A stretch of 64,000 nt of DNA from Dyadobacter sp. NIV53 (GTDB taxonomy: Bacteria; Bacteroidota; Bacteroidia; Cytophagales; Spirosomataceae): assembly GCF_019711195.1 (NCBI RefSeq), contig NZ_CP081299.1, positions 4,004,001-4,068,000 on the forward strand, read 5' to 3'. The notes below the pieces were generated by a model. It made no database searches. It was given only the letters and a program-made list of their open reading frames with translations, and had not been told where the DNA came from. A program made the translations under genes and the position numbers. Shown here in pieces: positions 7,619 through 16,262 of the stretch (the first letter of the stretch is position 1; every line of letters starts with the position of its first letter).

Positions 7619-8665
7619 CTAGCTGTTCTCAGGACGTAATCCACGTACAGTCGAACCTGCCTGCCACATTTCTGATTCACGAAGTTCGGCTAGTTCAACT
7701 TCCAGTTTCACACGGTAGTCAGGTTGTGAGTTACGAGTGATTGAAATTTTCGCTTGTTCGCCGCTTTTTACAGAATTGTAAAGTTGTTCAAAAACAGGTT
7801 TTGTAGCATCACGGAATGGTTTCCACCAATCCAATGCACCACGTTGTGCTGTTGTAGAGCAGTTTGCGTACATCCAGTCCATTCCGTTTTCAGCAACCAA
7901 TGGCATCAATGACTGAGTCAGTTCTTCAACTGTTTCATTGAAAGCTTCTGATGGAGAGTGGCCATTTGAACGTAACACTTCGTATTGTGCTGCGAATATA
8001 CCCTGGATAGCGCCCATCAAAGTTCCACGTTCCCCTGTAAGGTCAGATGTTACTTCACGGTAAAAATCAGTTTCGAACAAATATCCTGAACCAACACCAA
8101 TACCCATTGCGATACATTTTTCGCGTGCTTTGCCAGTTGCATCCTGGAATACAGCAAAAGATGAGTTCAAGCCTTTTCCTTCTACAAACAAACGACGAAG
8201 TGAAGTTCCTGATCCTTTTGGAGCCACAAGATATACATCCACGTCAGCAGGAGGAACGATACCAGTCTGATCTTTATATGTGATACCGAAACCGTGTGAG
8301 AAATACAGCGATTTTCCGGCAGTCAGGTTAGCTTTAACAGTAGGCCAAAGTTCAATTTGAGCTGCGTCAGAAAGAAGGTAACAAATGATTGTTCCTTTTG
8401 CCAATGCTTCTTCAAGTTCAAAAAGTGTTTCGCCGGGAACCCATCCATCAGCAATGGCTTTGTCCCATGATTTACCACCTTTACGCTGACCAACGATTAC
8501 ATTAAAACCGTTATCACGCATGTTTAAGCTTTGGCCAGGGCCTTGTACGCCGTAACCTATTACAGCGATAGTTTCAGTAGAAAGTACTTCACGTGCTTTT
8601 TCAAGAGGGAATTCTTCACGGGTAACTACTTCTTCTTCGACCCCGCCGAAATTTAATTTTGCCAT
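7619..8665 (-). CDS. ilvC: Ketol-acid reductoisomerase (class I)
   Basis: IlvC isomerises and reduces acetolactate and acetohydroxybutyrate to the dihydroxy acids in Val/Leu/Ile synthesis. The Rossmann motif is IGYGVQGPGQ, and the following loop QRKGGKSW carries basic residues and Ser, which suggests NADPH preference. The metal ligands fall in TSDLTGERGTLMGAIQG (Asp and Glu four apart). At 348 residues it is the short class I form. It starts 63 nt after ilvN. The next gene downstream is not biosynthetic, which marks the beginning of the accessory insertions. Confidence 0.97.
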   Translation of the reverse strand: MAKLNFGGVEEEVVTREEFPLEKAREVLSTETIAVIGYGVQGPGQSLNMRDNGFNVIVGQRKGGKSWDKAIADGWVPGETLFELEEALAKGTIICYLLSDAAQIELWPTVKANLTAGKSLYFSHGFGITYKDQTGIVPPADVDVYLVAPKGSGTSLRRLFVEGKGLNSSFAVFQDATGKAREKCIAMGIGVGSGYLFETDFYREVTSDLTGERGTLMGAIQGIFAAQYEVLRSNGHSPSEAFNETVEELTQSLMPLVAENGMDWMYANCSTTAQRGALDWWKPFRDATKPVFEQLYNSVKSGEQAKISITRNSQPDYRVKLEVELAELRESEMWQAGSTVRGLRPENS

Positions 8666-8728
8666 TGATTATTGATTGGATTATTGAATACTGGAAAATA
8701 AAAAGCAATACTACTAAAAATTATTTCT

Positions 8729-9262
8729 TTACTGGTAATATTCCCATTCCGCTTCCGGAAGGTAATCTACTAGTGTTTGAGGTGATTTGCTTACTGCAAC
8801 ACGCCCCGAGCGTACAAATTCAAGGATTTCATGCGGTTTGATATAATCGAAAAATTCGAAAATTTCTTCCTCAGTACCTGTTTTCTGGATAATAACATAA
8901 GTTAGATGCCAGTAAACAACCCAGGCTTTATAAACTTTATTGATAGTTTCAATATCAAGCGGTTTGGCTCCGATCGGCGTAGAAATCTTAAACATTGCTA
9001 TTTCATTGTAAGCAATGTCTTCATTCAGATAACCAAATACGGCCAGCACTTCAATTACCTTCCGTATCTGGCGCACCAGTTTTTCTACCGCTTCGCGCGA
9101 TTCATGATGAATGACGATTGTAAACCGGGAAATACCCTTACGTTCTGTTTCCGAAACCGTAAGACTATCGATATTGATACGACGACGCGTCAGAATGGTT
9201 GTAATCTTATTCAGAATACCAATCGTATTTTCTGTAAAGACACAAATGGTGTATGTTGTCAT
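8729..9262 (-). CDS. ilvN: Acetolactate synthase small (regulatory) subunit
   Basis: This 177-residue protein has an N-terminal ACT domain (YTICVFTENTIGILNKITTI, then RRRINIDSLTVSETERKGIS) that binds valine and confers feedback on the catalytic subunit. The C-terminal half resembles the second IlvH domain. It lies 54 nt downstream of ilvB and 63 nt upstream of ilvC, the usual order. The symbol ilvH would be equally acceptable for this subunit. The assignment is secure from the ACT motif and operon position. Confidence 0.95.
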   Translation of the reverse strand: MTTYTICVFTENTIGILNKITTILTRRRINIDSLTVSETERKGISRFTIVIHHESREAVEKLVRQIRKVIEVLAVFGYLNEDIAYNEIAMFKISTPIGAKPLDIETINKVYKAWVVYWHLTYVIIQKTGTEEEIFEFFDYIKPHEILEFVRSGRVAVSKSPQTLVDYLPEAEWEYYQ

Positions 9263-9316
9263 GATTTTATTAATTTCTTTTGAAAAATGTAAGTGAATAT
9301 AAAAAGCTCAATTACA

Positions 9317-11077
9317 TTATTCCAGCCTGATATCTGCTACGCAAGCGCCTGTCGGAACCATTGGGAAAACGTTTTCTTCTTTTTCTACCAACACTTCCAA
9401 TAAATAAGGTTTGTCGGAAGCCAGCATTTTATCGAGCGAATCGTTCAGATCTTCCCTTGCACCGCAAGTATGTCCATCAATTCCAAAACCTTTTGCAATC
9501 GTAATGAAATCAGGATTTTGCAGCTCAACAAACGAATATCGTTTGGCATGAAAAAGCTGCTGCCACTGACGGACCATTCCAAGGAAATTATTATTCAGGA
9601 TAATGATTTTAACCGGCAATCCGCTTTGTGCAATTGTTCCTAATTCCTGAATGGTCATTTGAAAACAACCATCGCCGATTATTGCCACTACTTCGCGGTC
9701 AGGAGCTCCTACTTTTGCTCCGAATGACGCTGGCAATGCAAACCCCATTGTTCCCAATCCACCGGAAGTAATAAATGAATTCGGTTTTTTGAACTGATAA
9801 TAACGAGCGGTCATCATCTGGTGCTGGCCAACATCAGCTACAATGACAGCCTCTCCTTTGGTTTTATTTGAGAGCGTACGGATTACCTCGGCCATTTTAA
9901 TTTTCTCCGTTGTAGGAGCAAGTTCCGGCTGCGTTATTTTTTCATCTTCAATCACATCGAACTTTTTGAATTCTGCTCTCCACGTTTCGTGGTTATTTTC
10001 ATTCAAAAGTGGCAAAAGCATTTCCAGTGCGATCTTAGCATCTCCAACAACGGGTGCTTCTGTCTTTACAATTTTATCAATTTCAGAAGGATCAATTTCA
10101 ATATGAACAACTTTTGCTTGTTTGGCATATCTGCTCAGATCACCAGTAACGCGGTCATCAAAACGCATTCCTACTGCTATAATTACATCACATTGGTTGG
10201 TAAGAACATTAGTTCCGTAATTTCCATGCATACCAAGCCAGCCTACGTAATTCGGATGATCTACCGAAACAGAGGAAAGCCCTAATAACGTTGAAGCAGC
10301 TGGTATATCTGTTTTTTCAATAAATTTTATAAGTTCCTGCTCTGCATTAGCAATCTGAACGCCGTGTCCGAAAAATAAAAACGGGCGCTTTGCTTCGTTA
10401 ATCAATTTTGCAGCTGCCGCAACCTGATGCTCTTTCGGAGCCAGGCGGGGATGATAACTAATCAGTTTTTCGCATTTTTTGTGTGAAAATGGTTTAGTCA
10501 TTAATTTCTGCTGTGCATCTTTGGTAATATCAATCAATACCGGTCCCGGACGGCCTGATTTCGCTATATAAAATGCTTTGGCAATAATCTCAGGAATTTC
10601 ATCTGAATTGGTGATCTGGTAGTTCCATTTTGTGATCGGAATAGTAATTCCCATTACATCCGTTTCCTGGAACGCATCTGTGCCCAGCAAATGCGAAGCA
10701 ACCTGTCCAACTACACAAACCATCGGTGTGGAATCGATGATTGCATCAGCAATACCGGTAACCAGGTTCGTTGCACCGGGGCCGGATGTAACCAAACACA
10801 CGCCAACTTCGCCAGTGATTCTTGCAAATCCTTCGGCAGCATGTGCAGCACCCTGTTCGTGGCGAACAAGTATGTGGTTGACTTCCTCCTGATAATCATA
10901 TATAGCATCATATACAGGCATAATAGCACCACCCGGATAACCAAAAATTGTTTTGACACCTTCGGCAATTAATGACTGGATTAATGCATGCGAACCATTA
11001 ATAAGCTCTGGTTTTGAAACCGAAACCGGCTGCTCAGCGATTGCGATTGTCTGTGTTTGGTTTTCATTAAATTCCAT
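9317..11077 (-). CDS. ilvB: Acetolactate synthase large (catalytic) subunit
   Basis: This thiamine diphosphate and FAD enzyme makes acetolactate or acetohydroxybutyrate from pyruvate and 2-oxobutanoate. The catalytic Glu is in VRHEQGAAHAAEGFAR. The thiamine diphosphate/Mg motif is GDGCFQMTIQELGTIAQSG, ending in ILNNNFLGMVRQWQ. The 586 residues equal the usual size. The gene follows ilvD by 81 nt and precedes ilvN by 54 nt, so it should respond to the attenuator in front of ilvD. Confidence 0.97.
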   Translation of the reverse strand: MEFNENQTQTIAIAEQPVSVSKPELINGSHALIQSLIAEGVKTIFGYPGGAIMPVYDAIYDYQEEVNHILVRHEQGAAHAAEGFARITGEVGVCLVTSGPGATNLVTGIADAIIDSTPMVCVVGQVASHLLGTDAFQETDVMGITIPITKWNYQITNSDEIPEIIAKAFYIAKSGRPGPVLIDITKDAQQKLMTKPFSHKKCEKLISYHPRLAPKEHQVAAAAKLINEAKRPFLFFGHGVQIANAEQELIKFIEKTDIPAASTLLGLSSVSVDHPNYVGWLGMHGNYGTNVLTNQCDVIIAVGMRFDDRVTGDLSRYAKQAKVVHIEIDPSEIDKIVKTEAPVVGDAKIALEMLLPLLNENNHETWRAEFKKFDVIEDEKITQPELAPTTEKIKMAEVIRTLSNKTKGEAVIVADVGQHQMMTARYYQFKKPNSFITSGGLGTMGFALPASFGAKVGAPDREVVAIIGDGCFQMTIQELGTIAQSGLPVKIIILNNNFLGMVRQWQQLFHAKRYSFVELQNPDFITIAKGFGIDGHTCGAREDLNDSLDKMLASDKPYLLEVLVEKEENVFPMVPTGACVADIRLE

Positions 11078-11158
11078 GACTTTCTATTATTTAGTCGGAT
11101 GAATTTTCAAATCCTTATATCACTATGTATCGCTTGCGGCAATACTTTTTCTTCTATT

Positions 11159-12844
11159 TTACGCTTCGTCCGTCACACAGCCTTCACTGGCTGATTTTAC
11201 CGTACGGATATATCTTCCTAACATTCCTTTTGTGAAACGAGGCTCAGGCTGAACCCACGCTGCTTTACGCGCCGCCATTTCCTCATCAGAAATATGTAAA
11301 ATCAATTGACGTGTATTTGCATCAATAGTAATCCTGTCACCATCTTTAACCAGGGCAATTGGCCCGCCGTCAAATGCTTCGGGTGTAATATGCCCAACTA
11401 CAAATCCGTGTGTACCGCCAGAAAAACGCCCATCTGTGATCAAAGCAATTTTATCTCCAAGTCCGGCTCCCATTACTGCCGATGTAGGTTTCAGCATTTC
11501 CGACATTCCGGGGCCGCCTTTTGGACCCGAATTACGGATTACAACAACCTGTCCTGCTTTAATCTCTCCCTGAGAAAGCATGGTGATAATTTCTGATTCG
11601 TGCTCGCAAATCTTCGCTTCCCCGTCAAACGTCAATCCTTCTTTACCCGTAATTTTCGCAACAGAACCAGTTGGTGCCAGATTACCGTATAGAATCTGAA
11701 TATGTCCTGAAGACTTAATCGGGTTTTCCAGCGGGAAAATTATTTTTTGTGTTTCAAAATCAAGATCCGGTGCTTCGGCTAAATCTTCTGCCAGGGTTTT
11801 TCCTGTAACCGTAGGGCAATCACCATGGATCAGCCCTTTTGAATACAAGTATTTCATTACTGCAGGAACACCGCCAATTTCAAGGATGTCTTCCATGAAG
11901 TATTTACCACTTGGTTTAAGATCCGCGATAAAAGGAACTTTGTTGGAAATTTCCTGAATATCATCCAATGTCAAAGGAACATCTGCTGCACGGGCAATGG
12001 CCAGAAAGTGCAAGGCTGCGTTTGTAGAACCGCCTAACGCCATTACAAGTGTTAATGCATTTTCAAGAGACTTTTTGGTAATGATATCTTTGGGTGTAAT
12101 ATTCAGTTCCAGCAAATTTTTCATTGCCGCACCTATTTTTTTGCATTCTTCCTGTTTTCCTGTGTGTGTTGCAGGATAGGAACTGCTGAATGGCAAACTC
12201 AATCCCATAGCTTCAATAGAAGCCGCCATTGTATTGGCTGTATACATACCGCCGCAAGCACCCTGGCCAGGAATAGAATTTTGTATAACACCCTTAAAAT
12301 CTTCGTCTGAAATATTATTGGCAAACTTTTTACCCAAAGCTTCAAAAGCTGAAACGATATCCAGTTTTTGTCCTTTATAATGTCCTGAACGGATGGTTCC
12401 GCCATAGACCATAATAGCAGGACGGTCCAGGCGAGCCATTGCCATCACTGCACCAGGCATATTTTTATCACAACCTACAACAGCAATTACTCCATCGTAC
12501 CATTGTGCAGAAACTACTGTTTCAATAGAATCAGCAATAATATCGCGGCTCGGCAGTGAATAACGCATTCCGTCATTTCCGTTGGTCATACCGTCGGAAA
12601 CGCCGATTGTGTTGAAGATCAGGCCAACCATATCATTGGCTGTAATTCCTTGCTTTACGTAAACAGATAATCCGTTTAAGTGCATATTGCAAGGATTTCC
12701 CTCATAACCTGTACTGGCAATTCCGATCTGCGGTTTTGCCATATCTTCTTCTTTTAATCCAATACCATAAAGCATTGCCTGTGCGGCCGGATTGGTTACT
12801 TCCTGTGTAAGGGTTTTTGAAAATCTGTTAAGTTCTGTCGCCAT
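11159..12844 (-). CDS. ilvD: Dihydroxy-acid dehydratase
   Basis: IlvD dehydrates the dihydroxy acids to 2-oxo acids in Val/Leu/Ile synthesis. The cluster and active-site cysteines are in NPCNMHLNGL, GCDKNMPGAVMAMARLDRP and GQGACGGMYTANTMAASIE. I start it at the ATG at 12844 (MATELNRFSKTLTQ). An extension to 12880 is possible on paper but runs into the attenuator stem, so it is not real. The product is 561 residues. It is the first structural gene of the ilv cluster and directly follows the terminator of the ilv leader. Confidence 0.97.
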   Translation of the reverse strand: MATELNRFSKTLTQEVTNPAAQAMLYGIGLKEEDMAKPQIGIASTGYEGNPCNMHLNGLSVYVKQGITANDMVGLIFNTIGVSDGMTNGNDGMRYSLPSRDIIADSIETVVSAQWYDGVIAVVGCDKNMPGAVMAMARLDRPAIMVYGGTIRSGHYKGQKLDIVSAFEALGKKFANNISDEDFKGVIQNSIPGQGACGGMYTANTMAASIEAMGLSLPFSSSYPATHTGKQEECKKIGAAMKNLLELNITPKDIITKKSLENALTLVMALGGSTNAALHFLAIARAADVPLTLDDIQEISNKVPFIADLKPSGKYFMEDILEIGGVPAVMKYLYSKGLIHGDCPTVTGKTLAEDLAEAPDLDFETQKIIFPLENPIKSSGHIQILYGNLAPTGSVAKITGKEGLTFDGEAKICEHESEIITMLSQGEIKAGQVVVIRNSGPKGGPGMSEMLKPTSAVMGAGLGDKIALITDGRFSGGTHGFVVGHITPEAFDGGPIALVKDGDRITIDANTRQLILHISDEEMAARKAAWVQPEPRFTKGMLGRYIRTVKSASEGCVTDEA

Positions 12845-12856
12845 TGGTGAATATAT

Positions 12857-12896
12857 TGTAAAAGAAAACACCTCACTCATTTTGGTGAGTGAGGTG
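12857..12896 (-). terminator. Attenuator terminator (3:4 hairpin) in the ilv leader
   Basis: On the minus strand CACCTCACTCA, loop CCAAAA and TGAGTGAGGTG form a perfect 11-bp stem, followed directly by TTTTCTTTTA. This is a canonical intrinsic terminator 12 nt before the ilvD start codon. The upstream arm can alternatively pair with GTGAGTGAG at 12917-12925. Confidence 0.88.
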
Positions 12897-12925
12897 CCGG
12901 TTATAGCCTATACCATCTCACTCAC
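12885..12925 (-). promoter_or_regulatory. Antiterminator (2:3 pairing) of the ilv attenuator
   Basis: GTGAGTGAG (minus strand, 12925-12917) is perfectly complementary to CTCACTCAC (12893-12885), which is also the 5' arm of the terminator. The two structures exclude each other. The 5' element also overlaps a competing 6-bp hairpin CACGAC-CCG-GTCGTG (12933-12919) at the end of the leader-peptide ORF. This gives the classical 1:2, 2:3 and 3:4 arrangement of a ribosome-mediated attenuator. Confidence 0.8.
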
Positions 12926-12975
12926 GACCGGGTCGTGACCAAAAGTAGGATTGGAATGAGTATAGACTTTTTCAT
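12922..12975 (-). CDS. ilv operon leader peptide
   Basis: A short ORF reads MKKSILIPILLLVTTRS followed by TGA: 17 residues, of which nine are Ile, Leu or Val, in an almost unbroken run of codons (ATA CTC ATT CCA ATC CTA CTT TTG GTC). Codons 13-18 overlap arm 1 of the leader hairpin and the TGA sits in arm 2. A ribosome stalled at the Ile/Leu/Val codons would mask arm 1 and free arm 2 for antitermination. A ribosome reaching the stop would cover arm 2 and allow termination. The ORF ends 77 nt before ilvD. Its composition, position and structure are those of leader peptides such as E. coli ilvL. Confidence 0.85.
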   Translation of the reverse strand: MKKSILIPILLLVTTRS

Positions 12976-13005
12976 TTGAATCAGATAAAAACGTAAAATT
13001 TAGAT

Positions 13006-13023
13006 TTAGCGAAATTTCGCTAA
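13006..13023. promoter_or_regulatory. 18-bp perfect palindrome between ilvD and murQ
   Basis: TTAGCGAAATTTCGCTAA reads identically on both strands. It lies about 30 nt upstream of the leader-peptide ATG and 150 nt upstream of murQ, in the divergent gap. The symmetry suggests a dimeric repressor or activator site for one or both promoters. No matching regulator is nearby. Confidence 0.5.
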
Positions 13024-13150
13024 TTGCTTTAATTTGTTACAAATTAGAAGTCTATCTTTTTATTTTCCAAATATTAAAGTAATTATTTGTTAAAATTCTT
13101 TGATAAGTACCAAATCTACATTGGTAAAAGTATGGTAATCAGAAATTAAC

Positions 13151-13158
13151 TACTTTTG
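13151..13158 (+). promoter_or_regulatory. Bacteroidota -7 promoter box for murQ
   Basis: TACTTTTG matches the TAnnTTTG consensus and lies 19 nt before the murQ ATG at 13177. No clear TTTG -33 box is seen at the usual distance. The box also shows that the in-frame TTG at 13156 is not the start codon. Confidence 0.6.
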
Positions 13159-13176
13159 AAAATAAATTCTGAATAT

Positions 13177-13980
13177 ATGCTAACTACTGAATCATCATCA
13201 CTTTACAATAATCTTGACCACATGAGTGTTCAGGAAATTCTAAATTCTATTAATCAGGAAGATCAGACCGTTCCTTCTTCTGTACAAAAATCGATTCCTC
13301 AGATTGAAGCATTGGTAGAGCAAATTGTACCTCGTATGAAAAGGGGAGGCAGGTTATTTTATATTGGTGCCGGCACCAGTGGAAGGCTTGGAGTTGTAGA
13401 TGCATCCGAATGTCCCCCCACTTTTGGTGTTCCTTTTGATCTTGTTGTTGGAATTATTGCGGGCGGAGATACAGCAATCCGAAAGGCAGTAGAAAATGCA
13501 GAGGACGACTGGAATCAGGCATGGATTGATTTGTTGCCATACAAGCCCACAGAAAATGATACATTAATTGGCATTGCAGCTTCGGGCAGGACACCATATG
13601 TGATTGGTGGTTTGAACAAAGCGAAAGAAGCAGGTTTACTAACCGGATGTGTAGTTTGTAATGATGGTTCGCCAGTTGCAAAAGCCGCAGAATTTCCCGT
13701 TGAAGTAGTGGTAGGGCCGGAGTTTTTAACAGGAAGTACGCGAATGAAATCGGGAACGGCTCAAAAACTGGTATTAAATATGATTTCCACCTCAGTGATG
13801 ATCCGGCTTGGAAAAGTAAAAGGTAATAAAATGGTGGATATGCAGATGACCAACGAAAAACTGGTAAATCGTGCCATTCACATGATTATTGATGAATTAG
13901 GTGTTTCACCAGATGAGGCAGAGTCGCTGCTTGAAGAGCACGGAAGTGTGCGTGGAGCAATTGAAGCGGTGAAAAAGTAA
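13177..13980 (+). CDS. murQ: N-acetylmuramic acid 6-phosphate etherase
   Basis: MurQ cleaves the D-lactyl ether of MurNAc-6-phosphate to GlcNAc-6-phosphate during peptidoglycan recycling. The SIS sugar-phosphate site is FYIGAGTSGRLGVVDASECPP, and SGRTPYVIGGLNKAKEAG plus the MKSGTAQKLVLNMIST stretch follow. I start at the ATG at 13177 (MLTTESSSLYNN), giving 267 residues, because the -7 box overlaps the earlier TTG. It is transcribed divergently from the ilv cluster and appears monocistronic, with an inverted repeat after its stop. Confidence 0.94.
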   Translation: MLTTESSSLYNNLDHMSVQEILNSINQEDQTVPSSVQKSIPQIEALVEQIVPRMKRGGRLFYIGAGTSGRLGVVDASECPPTFGVPFDLVVGIIAGGDTAIRKAVENAEDDWNQAWIDLLPYKPTENDTLIGIAASGRTPYVIGGLNKAKEAGLLTGCVVCNDGSPVAKAAEFPVEVVVGPEFLTGSTRMKSGTAQKLVLNMISTSVMIRLGKVKGNKMVDMQMTNEKLVNRAIHMIIDELGVSPDEAESLLEEHGSVRGAIEAVKK

Positions 13981-13986
13981 CATTTT

Positions 13987-14047
13987 AACCATTAAGAAGT
14001 TAAGATTCATTAAGTTGTATATATTCTTTCTTAATTTCTTAATGGTT
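13987..14047. repeat. Inverted repeat (ACCATTAAG type) after murQ, possible terminator
   Basis: AACCATTAAGAAGTTAAG (13987-14004) pairs with CTTAATTTCTTAATGGTT (14030-14047): 18 positions with one G-T wobble and a 25-nt loop. It can act as a bidirectional terminator between murQ and the convergent NIPSNAP gene. A degenerate relative occurs at about 53128-53193. Confidence 0.6.
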
Positions 14048-14064
14048 AGAACTATTATTATATA

Positions 14065-14871
14065 TTAAATATCTGAATAGTCAGTCGGGGAGAGAAGCAT
14101 TTGTACGTTTTTGGAAACGTTGTTCTGATATTCCGGATTCACTTTCAGTTTATTCCATTCTGAATCCTCAGTAAACGATTTCCAGTGTGCATCACGATCT
14201 GCTTTACTTTCAAAAGTTGTCATATACATTAAATTCGGCATGTGGCTTCCTGCTACAACTTCAGCATAAAATACCGCATTGAATCCCAGACGTTCAAATA
14301 GCGGAACTTCACCACCCATATTAAACATCTTTACTTTATTCCGGTAAATTTTTTCAGTATGCCCTTCATAGCTGCGCAGTTCGTATATACGTTCACTTTT
14401 CGGACCGGTTAATTTCGGCATCTTCATCATTGGTGCTTCTGTAAAAGCTTGCAAAACAATGGATTCAAACCGAGAGTATGGCGGGTTTTTATATTCTGCA
14501 TCAATGTAATCTTTCCCTGCGCTTGCATAAGCAGCATCTTTTTCCAATAGTTTTGGAAGAGTCAATAACTCATCCATAGATTTCAAAGGTGTAAATACAT
14601 AAATAAGTTTGCCGTAGGAAGCAGTATCCAATGCTGCTGGTTTAAAAACGCCAACTGTTTTTATTCCGGCTTTATGTAAGGCTGGGAGATATGCGTTTTT
14701 GAGGAAATTCTCTACGCGCGTTTCCTGATCTTTATCTTTTACGTGGTAAATTTTTATTTCGTAAAATTCTCTTTTCTGCGGCGCTGCTGTCTGAGGTGCT
14801 GCAAATGAACTTACAACGGTTGTAAATAAAAGTAAAACAGCTAAAACGTAATGTTTATTAGAATTGCTCAT
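14065..14871 (-). CDS. NIPSNAP family protein, exported
   Basis: This 268-residue protein has an N-terminal signal peptide (YVLAVLLLFTTVVSSFAAPQ). Two NIPSNAP-type ferredoxin-like domains follow. The first starts FYEIKIYHVKDKDQETRVENFL and the second RIYELRSYEGHTEKIYRNKV, with the typical MTTFESKADRDAHWKSF segment near the end. The family is common in Bacteroidota and no catalytic activity is established for the bacterial members. It is probably periplasmic. It is convergent with murQ and stands alone. Confidence 0.9.
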   Translation of the reverse strand: MSNSNKHYVLAVLLLFTTVVSSFAAPQTAAPQKREFYEIKIYHVKDKDQETRVENFLKNAYLPALHKAGIKTVGVFKPAALDTASYGKLIYVFTPLKSMDELLTLPKLLEKDAAYASAGKDYIDAEYKNPPYSRFESIVLQAFTEAPMMKMPKLTGPKSERIYELRSYEGHTEKIYRNKVKMFNMGGEVPLFERLGFNAVFYAEVVAGSHMPNLMYMTTFESKADRDAHWKSFTEDSEWNKLKVNPEYQNNVSKNVQMLLSPTDYSDI

Positions 14872-15001
14872 TTTGATAAGGTTACCTGATTTTACTATTA
14901 AATATTGTCGAATGATTGTCTTATCAAAGGAGAACCGGATACAACTTTACCCGGTTATTTTAATTAATAAATTAGTTTTTATCATTTGATCCGGTTGTAT
15001 T

Positions 15002-16036
15002 TTAAAATTTAGGACAAGAGAGCTGTCTTTTGCTGCTTTTGGTACGCTTGGCTTTTGGTGTCAGCGGCTCAAAAACATAGGATAAAGAAATTTCATGGGC
15101 ACCACCGCTACCTGCTCCCAGGGTAGAAATGGTTAGATCATAGCTATATCCGATAGAAAATTTATCCTGACGAAATCCTGCCAGAAATACCAGTGATTCG
15201 TGGTTATTAATGTTTTGTGCGTATTTCTTGAATGGGATACCACGATACCATGCACCTAATACCAAAGGTTCAAGGGTTACATACAGCCCTGCATCAAACT
15301 GGTCGTACTTTCCTTGTTTTTTGTACATGATAGCAGGTGAAATCGTTTTTTCTTTATCTATTTCATTGCCTAAAAAAGTATAACCTGCAAATGGAATCCT
15401 TAATCCCGCCTGCAAACTTGCTTTTACCGGAAGACGTGCATCAGTAAGAGAAGAGAAAGCCTGATTGGGTCTGTTAAGATGGTGTGCCGCAACTCCTGCC
15501 CAGTACCAATCCGAATAAAGCATTGCTCCACCTGAAAAGTCGGCATAAAAAACATTCGGGGCGCCCTGTGCAAAAGGGTCAGCAGATGGCTGTCCGGGAA
15601 TTAGTCCGCCGTTATCATACTGGTCGCCAAATGTCAGCCCAAAATAATCGAGTGTACGGGAAGAAAATCCTCCCTGTATGCCCAGCCGTAAAGAAGTTAC
15701 TTCGTTCAACCCGATTTGATAGGAATATTGCAGAGCGACGTCTGTTGCTTTAAGATTTCCCAATCCCTGGCTATCAGTAGTCACCAATATGCCTATACCA
15801 CTATTATAATTTGGCAGGAAAACATCAGCCCCAAAACTGGTGGTTACAAAATTAGCAGAAAGCGCCGGCCACTGATTCCGGTAATTGACCGTAGCCCTTG
15901 GAGCCAGTGCACCACCTGCCAATGCAGGGTTGAGATACAGAGGATTAGCGTAAAATTGCGAAAATTGTGGATCCTGACTCCAACCTTTATGCCAGAGCAG
16001 TGTCAATATCAAAAGGGAAAGTATACGCTTGATCAT
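15002..16036 (-). CDS. PorP/SprF family type IX secretion system membrane protein
   Basis: This 344-residue outer-membrane protein has a signal peptide (ILSLLILTLLWHKGWSQ). It begins with the family hallmark QDPQFSQFYANPLYLNPALAGG, then NYRNQWPALSANFVTTSFGAD and later IGYSYDLTISTLGAGSGGAHEISLSY. PorP/SprF proteins are partners for T9SS type B (CHU_C) substrates and are usually encoded beside them. Here the large CHU_C protein gene is divergent, 226 nt away. Basic residues after the barrel (KAKRTKSSKRQ) are slightly unusual. Confidence 0.94.
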   Translation of the reverse strand: MIKRILSLLILTLLWHKGWSQDPQFSQFYANPLYLNPALAGGALAPRATVNYRNQWPALSANFVTTSFGADVFLPNYNSGIGILVTTDSQGLGNLKATDVALQYSYQIGLNEVTSLRLGIQGGFSSRTLDYFGLTFGDQYDNGGLIPGQPSADPFAQGAPNVFYADFSGGAMLYSDWYWAGVAAHHLNRPNQAFSSLTDARLPVKASLQAGLRIPFAGYTFLGNEIDKEKTISPAIMYKKQGKYDQFDAGLYVTLEPLVLGAWYRGIPFKKYAQNINNHESLVFLAGFRQDKFSIGYSYDLTISTLGAGSGGAHEISLSYVFEPLTPKAKRTKSSKRQLSCPKF

Positions 16037-16190
16037 AAATATTATACATTACTTTGCTTTTCACAGCAGTAACTGAAAGCTGAGATAAAAAATTATAAAA
16101 ATATATTTAACAAATTGTCTTCAAATTGCGTATTAATATTCAAATTAGGACGGTTTTTATGACATTACCGCATAAAATTTTACCATTTTA

Positions 16191-16261
16191 TTTTCGTTAG
16201 AATTGTCGGGTAACGAAAATATTCAAAATGATTGGTTGGGGTGTTTGATCTAGTAACGAAA
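16191..16261. promoter_or_regulatory. Three TAACGAAA sites in the T9SS substrate/PorP divergent region
   Basis: TTTTCGTTA (16191-16199) and TAACGAAAA (16211-16219) form an inverted repeat, extendable to 11 bp with the flanking TA pairs. A third copy, TAACGAAA at 16254-16261, ends one base before the ATG at 16263. The spacing and repetition suggest an operator for the divergent pair. No consensus known to me matches. Confidence 0.45.
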
Positions 16262-16262
16262 C

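Noticed and set aside
12845..12880. N-terminal extension of ilvD to an upstream ATG (MSEVFSFTIYSP)
   Set aside because: These codons are the 3' arm and T-run of the attenuator terminator; the family N-terminus begins at MATELNRF.
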